DNA from: Paraburkholderia sp.
GTDB taxonomy: Bacteria; Pseudomonadota; Gammaproteobacteria; Burkholderiales; Burkholderiaceae
Reading direction: 5' to 3'
Length of the DNA stretch: 64,000 nucleotides
Assembly: GCF_028283785.1 (NCBI RefSeq)
Contig: NZ_JAPWKB010000013.1
Coordinates: 372,001-436,000 of the forward strand
The position numbers were made by a program, and so were the translations under genes. The first letter of the stretch is position 1, and each line of letters begins with the position of its first letter. This document shows, piece by piece, positions 17,066 to 25,076 of the stretch. The notes under the pieces were generated by a model. The model ran no database searches. It saw only the letters and a list, made by a program, of their open reading frames with translations, and was not told where the DNA came from.

Positions 17066-18202
17066 CTATATCAAAGTGCGTCGTTCCAATCCATCGCGCG
17101 GTGCAATCGCAATCGCGGGATCGGCAGGCCCACGCGCGACACCTTCGGCACTGGCAGCCGGCACATGCGTGACCGGACTCGCAAGACGCCGCGCATCTTT
17201 CGGCGCAAAACCGAAATACTCCCTGAATGCAGCGGTAAAACTGGTTTGATGCTGATAACCGGCGGCGAGCGCGACCTGTCCGACCGGCAGCCGTTCGTCG
17301 ACGAGCAGCCGCAGCGCATGATTCATCCGGCACCGATGTCCATATTCGAAAATCGTCATGCCGTACAGAAACTTGAAGCCGCGCTTGAGCTTCGATGCAT
17401 TGGTCCCCACCGCGCGCGCCAGTTCCGGAATGGTCGGCGCAAGACGCAAATCGGCGACGATCATTTCGCGTGCGGCTTCGATCAGACGCAAGTCGCGCGC
17501 GGATAGCGTTTCATTCGGCTTGTCGACGTTCAGATGCGCCAGCCACATCTCGATGCATGCGCACAGAATCTCGGTGCACTTGCCTTCCAGATACAGCATT
17601 TGCCGCGCGCCACGATACGGCGACGCCAGCAACTGCTCGGCGATCTGCAATGCTTCGACGCTGAACGGCATCTGCCGGTTGTAGATCTGATCGTGTTCGA
17701 TCGCCGCGAGCTCCGCGCGAATCCGGTCGGCTTCACCGCCCAGCGAACGCACCAGCCGGTCGAAATAACGTTGCGTCACGTACATGCTGACCGATTGCCA
17801 CGGACCGGGCCCACAGGTCACCTGATAGCGCACGTCGCTGCCCTGACTGCATACCAGCAGATTCGGCGCATTCACATGCAGATGACCGGTATCGGAGAAA
17901 TCGACGCTGGCCGGTCCCGACAACGAAAAGTGAAATTCGACGAACGACTCCGGCAACACGCTTTCCGAGCGGCTATGCGCATAGTTGCAATCGGACACCA
18001 CGAGAAAGATCTCGTCGCGAATGCTCGCCATTTTCCAGAAGCCCTCTTCCGCTTCGCCCGGCACCGCGACGACCGCGCCGTACAGGCCGAATTCGGGCAG
18101 GCTCACACAATCGGGACGGGTGCGAAGCTGGTCGAATGCTTCGGTCAGACGGGCTTGCGGCCCGGCAAGCGAGGTGCGGAAAAGGCCAGGCGGACAGCTC
18201 AT
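17066..18202 (-). CDS. AraC-family transcriptional regulator
   Basis: About 378 residues. A long N-terminal effector domain precedes a C-terminal double HTH (about residues 265-350). The first HTH is around TIPELARAVGTNASKLKRGF and the second around VGQVALAAGYQHQTSFTAAF, ending with the FGFAPKDARR element. The core resembles PchR-type AraC proteins (KLKRGFKFLYGMTIFEYGH). An ATG 15 bases upstream (18217) is possible, but the ATG at 18202 has GGAG nine bases in front. It lies between the aldehyde dehydrogenase (same strand) and ubiD (divergent), so it probably activates both in response to the substrate. Confidence 0.9.
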   Translation of the reverse strand: MSCPPGLFRTSLAGPQARLTEAFDQLRTRPDCVSLPEFGLYGAVVAVPGEAEEGFWKMASIRDEIFLVVSDCNYAHSRSESVLPESFVEFHFSLSGPASVDFSDTGHLHVNAPNLLVCSQGSDVRYQVTCGPGPWQSVSMYVTQRYFDRLVRSLGGEADRIRAELAAIEHDQIYNRQMPFSVEALQIAEQLLASPYRGARQMLYLEGKCTEILCACIEMWLAHLNVDKPNETLSARDLRLIEAAREMIVADLRLAPTIPELARAVGTNASKLKRGFKFLYGMTIFEYGHRCRMNHALRLLVDERLPVGQVALAAGYQHQTSFTAAFREYFGFAPKDARRLASPVTHVPAASAEGVARGPADPAIAIAPRDGLERRTLI

Positions 18203-18465
18203 GTTCGGACGCTCCATGTTGATCGGCGTGGCGTCATGCCGGAGATAGTGGCTACCGGTCAGGCGGACTGCCTCGATGCATCCATCGACGCCATGCGCAG
18301 CACCGATTATCGGCCAGTCAAAAACCGGCCCCGTCGCTTATTTGACACGCTTCGCGTATCGCCGCACAAAAACCGTTTTGCCTAGAACGGTGTGCCGAAA
18401 GCCGAAACTCCTGCGTGAATCGGCCGGTTATAAGTACCGTGGACGCGACGCGTCCGGAATGCGTT

Positions 18466-18484
18466 GCATGCATGAGGCATGCAT
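18466..18484. promoter_or_regulatory. GCATGCAT direct repeats before ubiD
   Basis: GCATGCATGAG then GCATGCAT: two copies of an octamer at 11-base pitch, one helical turn, 20 bases before the ubiD start in the 300-base divergent gap. Each copy is also self-symmetric, so the pair can be read as an inverted repeat. Candidate AraC-family site; so close to the start that it may overlap the promoter or the 5' UTR. Confidence 0.45.
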
Positions 18485-18503
18485 CATTGAGAGACCTTGC
18501 ACG

Positions 18504-19847
18504 ATGAGACATTACCTTTCCCGGCTGCGCGCACGCGGCGAACTGCTGACCGTCACGCGCGAAGTCGATCCGCGCTACGAAGCCGCTGCGGTCGCGCGCC
18601 GGTTGCAGCAGGAAACCAGCAAACCCGTGCTGTTCGAAAACGTTCGAGGCAGCACGTTGCCGGTGCTGCTCAACCTGTACAGCGATCATCAGCGCCTGCG
18701 CGAAATCATCCGGTGCAGCGCGGACGAAACCTTCTGCGCGCGCCTCGACCGAGAGATCACGCTGGCCGCGACGCTCGACAATCCCACCGAACACGTACCG
18801 CTTCCCGACGACTGGATCACGGGCAAACTGTCCGACCTGCCGATCCTCACGTATCACGCACGCGATGGCGCGCCGTACATCACCGCCGGCGTGTTTCTCG
18901 CGAAAGATCCGGATACCGGCCGCAACAACCTGTCGTTTCACCGTTCGATGGTGGTATCGGACGACGAGTTGCGAATCCGGCTCGGCAGCAGTCACGATCT
19001 CGCGCAATTCCAGATGCGTGCGGAAGCACGCGGCGAAGCGCTCGAAGCGGTGATCCTGCTCGGTGCGGCACCGGAAATTTTCATGAGCGCATGCGTGTCG
19101 TTGCCGCCCGACGGCGATGAAATGTCGCTCGCGTCCGCGATGCGCGGCGGCCCGATTGCGATGCGCCGCGCGTTGACGGTCGATCTCGACGTGCCGGTAT
19201 CGGCGGAGATCGTGATCGAAGGCCGCATCCTGCCGAACGAGCGTCGTCCCGAAGGACCGTTCGGCGAATTCATGGGCTATTACGTCGAGGTCGGCGACAA
19301 CCACGTGTTCGAAGTCACGCATGTCGGCTGGCGCGAAGGTGCCGTGTTTCAAGGCCTGATTTGCGGCTCGAACGAAGATCTGCGACCGCTCGAAGCCGCG
19401 ACCGCTGCGCGCATCTACAAGACCTTGTCGAGCCAGGTGCGCGGCGTGCTCGACGTCAGTTGTCAGCCGACGGTGATGAACACCATCATCAAGATCGACA
19501 AGCAGTATGACGGTCACGCGCAACACGCGCTGCTCGCCGCACTCGGCTCGCACCTCGATTACAACAAGCTGGTGATGGTGGTCGACAAGGATGTCGATAT
19601 CTACAACCTCGATGAAGTGATCTGGGCGTTTCTGACGCGCGGCCGCGCCGATACCCGCACGATGGTACTGCACGACGTGCCCGGTTTTTATCGCGATCCG
19701 CACAAGGATCACTGGGGCCGCCTCGCGATCGACGCCACCAAGCCATGGGGCCGCGAAGCCGAATTCGAACGCAAGTCGATTCCCGGCGTCGAGAATATCG
19801 TGCTCGGCGACTATCTGCCGCATTTCGACAAGCGCACCGCGGCATGA
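18504..19847 (+). CDS. UbiD-family prenylated-FMN-dependent decarboxylase
   Basis: 447-residue (de)carboxylase of aromatic, heteroaromatic or alpha,beta-unsaturated acids, needing prenyl-FMN made by UbiX. The signature PNERRPEGPFGEFMGYY (about 240-256) supplies the catalytic Glu-Arg-Glu network. HRSMV...DELRIRL-type and ASAMRGGPIAMRRAL elements also fit the family. The ATG at 18504 is the first start consistent with the family N-terminus; an in-frame extension to 18276 crosses the promoter. The next gene, ubiX, overlaps it by ATGA. Clustering with an aldehyde dehydrogenase and AraC regulator points to catabolism rather than ubiquinone synthesis. Vanillate, hydroxybenzoate, furoate or pyrrole-type acids are all possible. 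Confidence 0.92.
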   Translation: MRHYLSRLRARGELLTVTREVDPRYEAAAVARRLQQETSKPVLFENVRGSTLPVLLNLYSDHQRLREIIRCSADETFCARLDREITLAATLDNPTEHVPLPDDWITGKLSDLPILTYHARDGAPYITAGVFLAKDPDTGRNNLSFHRSMVVSDDELRIRLGSSHDLAQFQMRAEARGEALEAVILLGAAPEIFMSACVSLPPDGDEMSLASAMRGGPIAMRRALTVDLDVPVSAEIVIEGRILPNERRPEGPFGEFMGYYVEVGDNHVFEVTHVGWREGAVFQGLICGSNEDLRPLEAATAARIYKTLSSQVRGVLDVSCQPTVMNTIIKIDKQYDGHAQHALLAALGSHLDYNKLVMVVDKDVDIYNLDEVIWAFLTRGRADTRTMVLHDVPGFYRDPHKDHWGRLAIDATKPWGREAEFERKSIPGVENIVLGDYLPHFDKRTAA

Positions 19848-20461
19848 CGCGCGACCCGCATCCGAACCTGCATCCGAACCCGAACCCGCCGAAGATCGTC
19901 GTCGCGATCACCGGCGCGACCGGCGCGATTTACGGCGTGCGCCTGCTGGCCGCGCTGCGCGCGGTCGGCGCGCAGACGCATCTGATCGTGTCGCGCGCGG
20001 GATGGCTCACGTTGCACGACGAGATGGGACTCGACCGTGCAACGTTGCGCGATGCCGCGACCGTGTATCACGATCCCAACGAAGTCGGTGCGAGCATCGC
20101 GAGCGGGTCGTTCCGGCACGACGGCATGGTGATCGCGCCATGCTCGATGAAGACCCTCGCGGCCGTCGCGCACGGTCTCGACGACAACCTTATTTCGCGA
20201 GCCGCCGACGTCACGCTGAAAGAACGCCGCAAGCTCGTGATGCTCGCGCGCGAAACACCGTTGACGCTCGCGCATTTGCGCAACATGACGCTGGTGACGG
20301 AAATGGGCGCAGTCGTGATGCCGCCGCTGCCCGCGTTCTACGCCAAGCCCGACAGCATCGAAGCGATGGTCGATTACACTGTTCAACGCGTGCTCGATCA
20401 ACTCGGTCTGAATGCGGAATCGGCGTATCGGCGGTGGGCGGGAATCGGCGCATCCGTCTGA
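19844..20461 (+). CDS. ubiX: UbiX-family flavin prenyltransferase
   Basis: 205-residue enzyme that joins dimethylallyl phosphate to FMN, giving the prenyl-FMN cofactor for UbiD. It has the FMN-binding Gly-rich start VVAITGATGAIYGVRLLAAL, the PCSMKTLAAVAHGLDDNLISRA motif and the RKLVMLARETPL segment whose Arg/Glu bind the prenyl phosphate. The start ATG overlaps the ubiD stop (ATGA), giving strict coupling. An extra Asn/Pro-rich leader of about 15 residues (HPNLHPNPNPP) precedes the core. A strong terminator follows at 20485. Confidence 0.93.
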   Translation: MTRDPHPNLHPNPNPPKIVVAITGATGAIYGVRLLAALRAVGAQTHLIVSRAGWLTLHDEMGLDRATLRDAATVYHDPNEVGASIASGSFRHDGMVIAPCSMKTLAAVAHGLDDNLISRAADVTLKERRKLVMLARETPLTLAHLRNMTLVTEMGAVVMPPLPAFYAKPDSIEAMVDYTVQRVLDQLGLNAESAYRRWAGIGASV

Positions 20462-20484
20462 GTCTCGTTCGTTTTATCCGCACC

Positions 20485-20520
20485 GTCCGCGTAGCCATCT
20501 GCACTACGCGGACTTTTTTT
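20485..20520 (+). terminator. Rho-independent terminator of ubiD-ubiX
   Basis: A 10-bp perfect stem GTCCGCGTAG/CTACGCGGAC with a 9-base loop followed by seven T, 24 bases after the ubiX stop. Confidence 0.93.
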
Positions 20521-20553
20521 AATCGTTGAAACAGGCGATGACATCCGAAAAGC

Positions 20554-20587
20554 AAAAAGCTCCGGACTCTTCAGTCCGGAGCTTTTT
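20554..20587 (-). terminator. Terminator of the TrpXYZ-like ABC operon
   Basis: A 15-bp perfect inverted repeat (AAAAAGCTCCGGACT/AGTCCGGAGCTTTTT) with a 4-base loop lies 22 bases past the permease stop on the minus strand. A/T runs on both sides make it usable in both directions. Confidence 0.9.
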
Positions 20588-20608
20588 CAAGCTGGCGTCA
20601 TGTCCGCA

Positions 20609-21523
20609 CTAGCTCGTTGCCATGCTCACTTTTTTGCGGCCGCCCGCACCGCGCTTCTTGCGCGTAGCCATCGACAGCAAGGTCAGCAACACGAACAGCG
20701 CCGTCACCAGTTTGAGATCCGAAGGCTGGAAGCCGATCGCCAGCACTGCGGAAATCAGCTGGAAATAGATGATCGAACCGAGCACGGGCGCAATCACCTG
20801 ACGCGTCATCGAGCGATTGCCGATCACCGCTTCACCGAGCAACAACGCGGCAAGCCCGTTGACCAGCACGCCGAAGCCCATGTTGACGTCGGCGAAACCC
20901 TGGTTTTGCGCCAGCATCGCGCCACCGAGCGCCGCGAACATGTTCGCAAGACCCAGGCCGACCAGCGTGTACACCTTGACGTTGATGCCTTGCGCTTTCG
21001 CCATCGACGGGCTCGAACCGATCGCGCGCATCGCGAGACCGTGCTGCGTGCCGAGGAACCACAGCACCATCGCGCCGATTGCGATATCGATCGCGCCCAG
21101 CATCAGGATGCGCGGCAAATAACCGCCGCCGTCTTCCGGCAACCACGAGAAAATACTCGGGAAAGCGAACAGCGCCGAATTCGGTTGACCCATCACGCGA
21201 ATATTCACCGAGTACAGCATCGACAGCACGAGAATCCCGCACAGCAACGTGTTGATTTTCGCTTTCTCGTGGATATACCCCGTCACCAGACCCGCGACGA
21301 AACCGGCCAGCGCACCGCCAAGTAATGCCATCACCGGGTTTAATCCGACCATCAACAGCTTCGCGCACACGCATGCGCCGAACGGGAACGCGCCCTCGCC
21401 CGTCATGTCCGAGAAGTTCAGAATCCGGAACGGAATCATGATTGCAATCGCAATCAATGCATAGGTCAGGCCCTGCATCATGCCGACCGGCACGAGGCCG
21501 ATAAAACCGCTCAAAGTATTCAT
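20609..21523 (-). CDS. ABC transporter permease (TrpY/COG4120-like)
   Basis: 304-residue inner-membrane permease with eight to nine spans, of the BPD_transp_2 class that pairs with PF04392 binding proteins. The hallmark is the N-terminal ALIAIAIMIPFRILNFSDMTGEGAF segment and the central MRAIGSSPSMAKAQGINV coupling loop. It ends in a basic tail (RKKRGAGGRKK). Its start overlaps the ATPase stop (ATGA), so the three genes form one operon, binding protein-ATPase-permease. Characterised relatives take up tryptophan or other aromatic/unknown organic solutes; the ligand here is undetermined. Confidence 0.9.
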   Translation of the reverse strand: MNTLSGFIGLVPVGMMQGLTYALIAIAIMIPFRILNFSDMTGEGAFPFGACVCAKLLMVGLNPVMALLGGALAGFVAGLVTGYIHEKAKINTLLCGILVLSMLYSVNIRVMGQPNSALFAFPSIFSWLPEDGGGYLPRILMLGAIDIAIGAMVLWFLGTQHGLAMRAIGSSPSMAKAQGINVKVYTLVGLGLANMFAALGGAMLAQNQGFADVNMGFGVLVNGLAALLLGEAVIGNRSMTRQVIAPVLGSIIYFQLISAVLAIGFQPSDLKLVTALFVLLTLLSMATRKKRGAGGRKKVSMATS

Positions 21524-22368
21524 GCGTTCACCGTCTTTGCCATTGCGGGCTCTTCGTTGAAAGTCGCCATCAGCTTTTCCATCGTCATCGTGCGCTTCGC
21601 TTCGCCGCTCAGATCGCCGACGATACGACCGTCGCGCATCATCACCAGACGGTTGCCGTAGTCGAGCGCGTGCTGCATGTTGTGCGTGACCATCAGCGTG
21701 GTCAGATTCGCTTCGCGCACGACCTGCTCGGTCACGCGCATCACGATGGCGGCGGTGCGCGGATCGAGCGCGGCGGTATGCTCGTCGAGCAACAGCAATT
21801 GCGGACGCTGCAACACCGCCATCAGCAACGACAACGCCTGCCGCTGACCGCCCGACAACAACGACGCCTTCGCTTTGAGGCGCTTTTCCAGACCGAGATC
21901 GAACGATGCGAGCCGGTCATGAAATTCCTTCGATTGCGCGCGTGTCAGACCGAGCCCGAAGCTGCGTTTGAGCCCGCGCAGATTCGCCACGGCGAGGTTT
22001 TCCTCCAGACTCAACGCCGCCGCCGTCCCGATCGACGGGTCCTGAAACACGCGCGCGATATGCTTTGCGCGCCGGTGCGTCGGGAGTGACGTGATATCGC
22101 TGCCGTCGATGGCGATCACGCCGGTATCCGGAATGACTTCGCCCGCGAGCATGTTCAGAAACGTCGATTTGCCCGCGCCGTTGCCGCCCACCACCACGGC
22201 GAAATCGCCTGCGGCCAGTTTCAGCGACACGTCGGTCAGCGCGACGCGCTCGTCCACCGTGCCCGCATGGAAGGTCTTGCCGACCTGCTCGACCGACAGC
22301 ATCGGAATGTGTTTTTCACGCATCGTCGTGACCCTGGCCGGATTCCGGCCGCTCAATTGATGAAGCAT
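21520..22368 (-). CDS. ABC transporter ATPase (TrpZ/COG1101-like)
   Basis: 282-residue ATPase. It has Walker A GGNGAGKST, Q-loop FQDPSIGTAAALSLEENLA (the COG1101 hallmark), signature LSGGQRQALSLLMA, Walker B LLLLDEHTAALDP and switch His in VTHNM. The annotated start overlaps the binding-protein stop by 16 bases; an internal ATG at 22323 (REKHIPMLSV) is an alternative that keeps the whole domain. It is the middle gene of the three-gene importer operon. Confidence 0.92.
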   Translation of the reverse strand: MLHQLSGRNPARVTTMREKHIPMLSVEQVGKTFHAGTVDERVALTDVSLKLAAGDFAVVVGGNGAGKSTFLNMLAGEVIPDTGVIAIDGSDITSLPTHRRAKHIARVFQDPSIGTAAALSLEENLAVANLRGLKRSFGLGLTRAQSKEFHDRLASFDLGLEKRLKAKASLLSGGQRQALSLLMAVLQRPQLLLLDEHTAALDPRTAAIVMRVTEQVVREANLTTLMVTHNMQHALDYGNRLVMMRDGRIVGDLSGEAKRTMTMEKLMATFNEEPAMAKTVNA

Positions 22369-23423
22369 TTGCAGTCCTCGAAACTTTTGGGAATCGTCAG
22401 TCCCAGTTTCGCAAACTGGGTTTTGCTCAGCGACGTCACGTAATCCGTCGGCGCAGGTTTCAATACCGGCAACGTGGCAGTCGATTCGCCCTTCAGCACG
22501 CGCACTGCCTGTTTTGCCGCATTCGCGCCGACCGACTCCAGCGACACCGCATACGACGCGGTCGCCATGCCCTTCTTGATCGCTTCGGTTTCCGAGCTGA
22601 GCACCGGCACTTTCATTCGCAACATGCTCGCGGCCACAGCGGGAATCGCGGATTGCACGAGGTTCGAACCGGTGATGTAGACGAAGCCCACGCCCTTCAG
22701 CATTTGCGCGCGCTGTTCGATATCGTTGACGCTGTCGACGCTGACCGGCTTGAATTCGAGCCCGGCGCGTTTGGCAGCGTCGGCCAGCGCATGGGTCGTG
22801 ACGACGTCGTTCGCTTCGCCGGGGTTGTACAGCGTGCCGAACGATTTCACGCCCGGAAACGCCCGCTTCGCGAAGTCGAGTACCGCGTCGAAGTTCTGCA
22901 GGTCGGACGAACCGGTAAACCGGTCGCTGCCGTGCTGCCAGTCCGGCACGAGACCGGCGGCGACGGGGTCGGTGACTTCAGTGAAAATCAGCGGCAACTT
23001 GTGATCCGTGACAGCCGCGCGCGCCACTTGCGAAACGGATGTGGTCACGGTCAGGATCATCGCCGGATGCTTCGACAGGATCTGCGAGAACATTTGCGGC
23101 ATCAGCGCCTGCGTGAAATTCGCGTCGCTGTACGTGTAATCGACGTTCTTGCCATCCACGTAGCCTTCCTTCGTCATCTCGTCCTTGAAGCCCTGAATCG
23201 TTTTCGCCAGCGACGGATGCGGACCGAGACTGGCGATGCCGATGGTCGTCACGGCCGGCGTTTTCGCCGATGCCGGCAACCCGCCGAGACTGAACGCGAG
23301 CGCCGCGCCGACAGTCAGCGCGCCACGCATCGCCGACACGAAACGCGCCTTGATGCGCGTCTGGATGTCCGGTTGTGCATCAGGTTGAACCCCTGTTTGT
23401 ACAAGGCCAAGAAATAACGTCAT
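22353..23423 (-). CDS. ABC substrate-binding protein (PF04392, TrpX-like)
   Basis: About 356 residues. A long n-region precedes a Sec-type hydrophobic segment (MRGALTVGAALAFSLGGLPASA) and the mature domain TTIGIASLGPHPSLAKTIQGF. The FAD/NAD-free Peripla_BP fold is recognisable by TEVTDPVAAGLVPDWQHG, FGTLYNPGEAND and YITGSNLVQSAIPAVA. ATG at 23423 has AGGA in front; a shorter start at 23330 would give a normal-length signal peptide. It ends with an odd Cys pair (DCKCFIN), repeated in its paralogue at 28451-29476. First gene of the importer operon. Confidence 0.88.
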   Translation of the reverse strand: MTLFLGLVQTGVQPDAQPDIQTRIKARFVSAMRGALTVGAALAFSLGGLPASAKTPAVTTIGIASLGPHPSLAKTIQGFKDEMTKEGYVDGKNVDYTYSDANFTQALMPQMFSQILSKHPAMILTVTTSVSQVARAAVTDHKLPLIFTEVTDPVAAGLVPDWQHGSDRFTGSSDLQNFDAVLDFAKRAFPGVKSFGTLYNPGEANDVVTTHALADAAKRAGLEFKPVSVDSVNDIEQRAQMLKGVGFVYITGSNLVQSAIPAVAASMLRMKVPVLSSETEAIKKGMATASYAVSLESVGANAAKQAVRVLKGESTATLPVLKPAPTDYVTSLSKTQFAKLGLTIPKSFEDCKCFIN

Positions 23424-23542
23424 TGCAGAATGTCCTGTTGAGCGGATTGGCATGACGACTTTGTAGCATCGATGCCAGCGCTGAATTTATTCGACGGCGA
23501 GCTACTGCCGTTTCGCTAAAAGATCCGACGCTTTGCCTAGTT

Positions 23543-25024
23543 TTATGCGCGCTGCACCATGCGTTTCGACGCGCGTTCGAGCACGATCCGCGCGGCGCGT
23601 TCGCCGCTCGCGCATGCGCCCGTCAACAGCGCCTGGGCGGTCCAGTCGCCGCAATACACCACCGGACGATCGACCACGCGCGCCGGGCCTTCCTGCCACT
23701 GCCAGAACGCCTGCAAACGGGCGCCGTAGCCCGGCGAGAACACCGGCAGCTTGTGCGGAATCCACTGATTGACGACGCTCAGCACCTGCGCGTCGAAATC
23801 CGGAATGCGGGCGCGCAACTCGTCGCGCAACAGCGCGTCGAGGTTGTCGGTGAGGCCGCGCTCACGGGCTTCGTCGGCGGCTTCGGGCGTGAGCTGGCAG
23901 TAGATCTGCGTCAGCGGACGTCCTTGCGACGGTGCGGCCGGCAACTGCTGGTACGTCGCGATCCGGCTGGGCGTGTCGCGCGTCGCGAAGTTCATCATCG
24001 GCGGCAGCGGGCCGGCGAAGCCGTAATGGACCACGCCGAGCGCGTTGTAGTGCACGCTGTCGAGCATCGCGCGCTCGGGTTCGAGCGGACGCTTGACCAG
24101 TTGCCTCGCAAGCGAGCCTTCGACTGCGCAGACGATATGATCGAAGTGCAGCACTTCGCCGTGATCCAGAGTCAGCGTCATGTCCGGTTGCGTCCACGGC
24201 GAGTGCGGCGTCTGCGTGTCGTTCGCGGTACCGGATGCACCGTGACGCTCGATCGACGCGACCCGCACGCCCGTTCGCACTGTCAGTTGCGCCGCCAGCG
24301 CATGACACACGCGGCCCATTCCGCCCTTCAGCGTATAGACCGTGTCCTCGCCGATCAGATGCGGCACCGTGGTCAGATAAAACAGCGCCGACAGCGTCTC
24401 CGGATTAAAACTGCGCGTGGCCCGAAACACCGGTTCGACGATATTCTTCAGCACGTTCGGGCCCACGCGATCACGCGTGTACGCGGCCAGCGTCATCTGA
24501 TCGAAGGTGGCATCGACGCCGAGCGCCGAGATCGCCCAATCGGGATCGACGCGGCTTTTGAGCGCGCGCATCTGTACGGCGTGGCGAATCATCGCGAGGC
24601 GCTCGGTGAGTCGCAAACCGGGCGTCGCCAGCGAACGCGCGGACGGCATCAGTTCGATCGTGTGACGGCTTCCGGATGGCGCGACGCATTGCGCGGTGAG
24701 GTTTTTCAGCGGCACGAGGATGTCGTCGAGCGACAGATCCGCGATCAGCCGGTTGAACGACTTGCCGAACGGATACACGAGCCGCGCGCCGCTGTTGAAT
24801 GCGATATCGCCGACTTTCCGGTCGCCCATCCGTCCGCCGACCACAGGCTGCGCCTCGAACACGGTGACGTCCATGCCCGCCTGTTTGAGCCGGTATGCAG
24901 CGGTCAGACCGGCAATGCCCGCGCCGACCACGGCGACCCGTTGCGGCATCGACGACACCGGTTGCCACTGGTTGGGAATGCCGTCCTGCGAGCCAATTGC
25001 GTGATGATCTTTCGAAGAGTTCAT
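23543..25024 (-). CDS. FAD-dependent amine-oxidase/protoporphyrinogen-oxidase-like protein
   Basis: 493-residue flavoprotein. The ADP-binding Rossmann motif VAVVGAGIAGLTAAYRLKQAG begins near residue 29 and is followed by FEAQPVVGGRMGD, the GG-R-x doublet of the amine oxidase/phytoene desaturase/PPOX superfamily. The C-terminal FAD element VVYCGDWTAQALLTGACASGERAA is intact. No signal peptide. It lies 52 bases downstream of the ThDP-enzyme gene and was probably co-transcribed with it. The substrate is unknown; synthesis of haem is unlikely given the context. Confidence 0.85.
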   Translation of the reverse strand: MNSSKDHHAIGSQDGIPNQWQPVSSMPQRVAVVGAGIAGLTAAYRLKQAGMDVTVFEAQPVVGGRMGDRKVGDIAFNSGARLVYPFGKSFNRLIADLSLDDILVPLKNLTAQCVAPSGSRHTIELMPSARSLATPGLRLTERLAMIRHAVQMRALKSRVDPDWAISALGVDATFDQMTLAAYTRDRVGPNVLKNIVEPVFRATRSFNPETLSALFYLTTVPHLIGEDTVYTLKGGMGRVCHALAAQLTVRTGVRVASIERHGASGTANDTQTPHSPWTQPDMTLTLDHGEVLHFDHIVCAVEGSLARQLVKRPLEPERAMLDSVHYNALGVVHYGFAGPLPPMMNFATRDTPSRIATYQQLPAAPSQGRPLTQIYCQLTPEAADEARERGLTDNLDALLRDELRARIPDFDAQVLSVVNQWIPHKLPVFSPGYGARLQAFWQWQEGPARVVDRPVVYCGDWTAQALLTGACASGERAARIVLERASKRMVQRA

Positions 25025-25076
25025 TGCGTAATGACGAGTGTCATCGATGTCATGTGAGAGTCATGTAAGAGACGCG

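Noticed and set aside
23543..25024. Reading the flavoprotein as a haem-pathway protoporphyrinogen oxidase
   Set aside because: The fold fits, but the gene is paired with a ThDP enzyme and an importer, far from the haem genes. The superfamily is too broad for that assignment.
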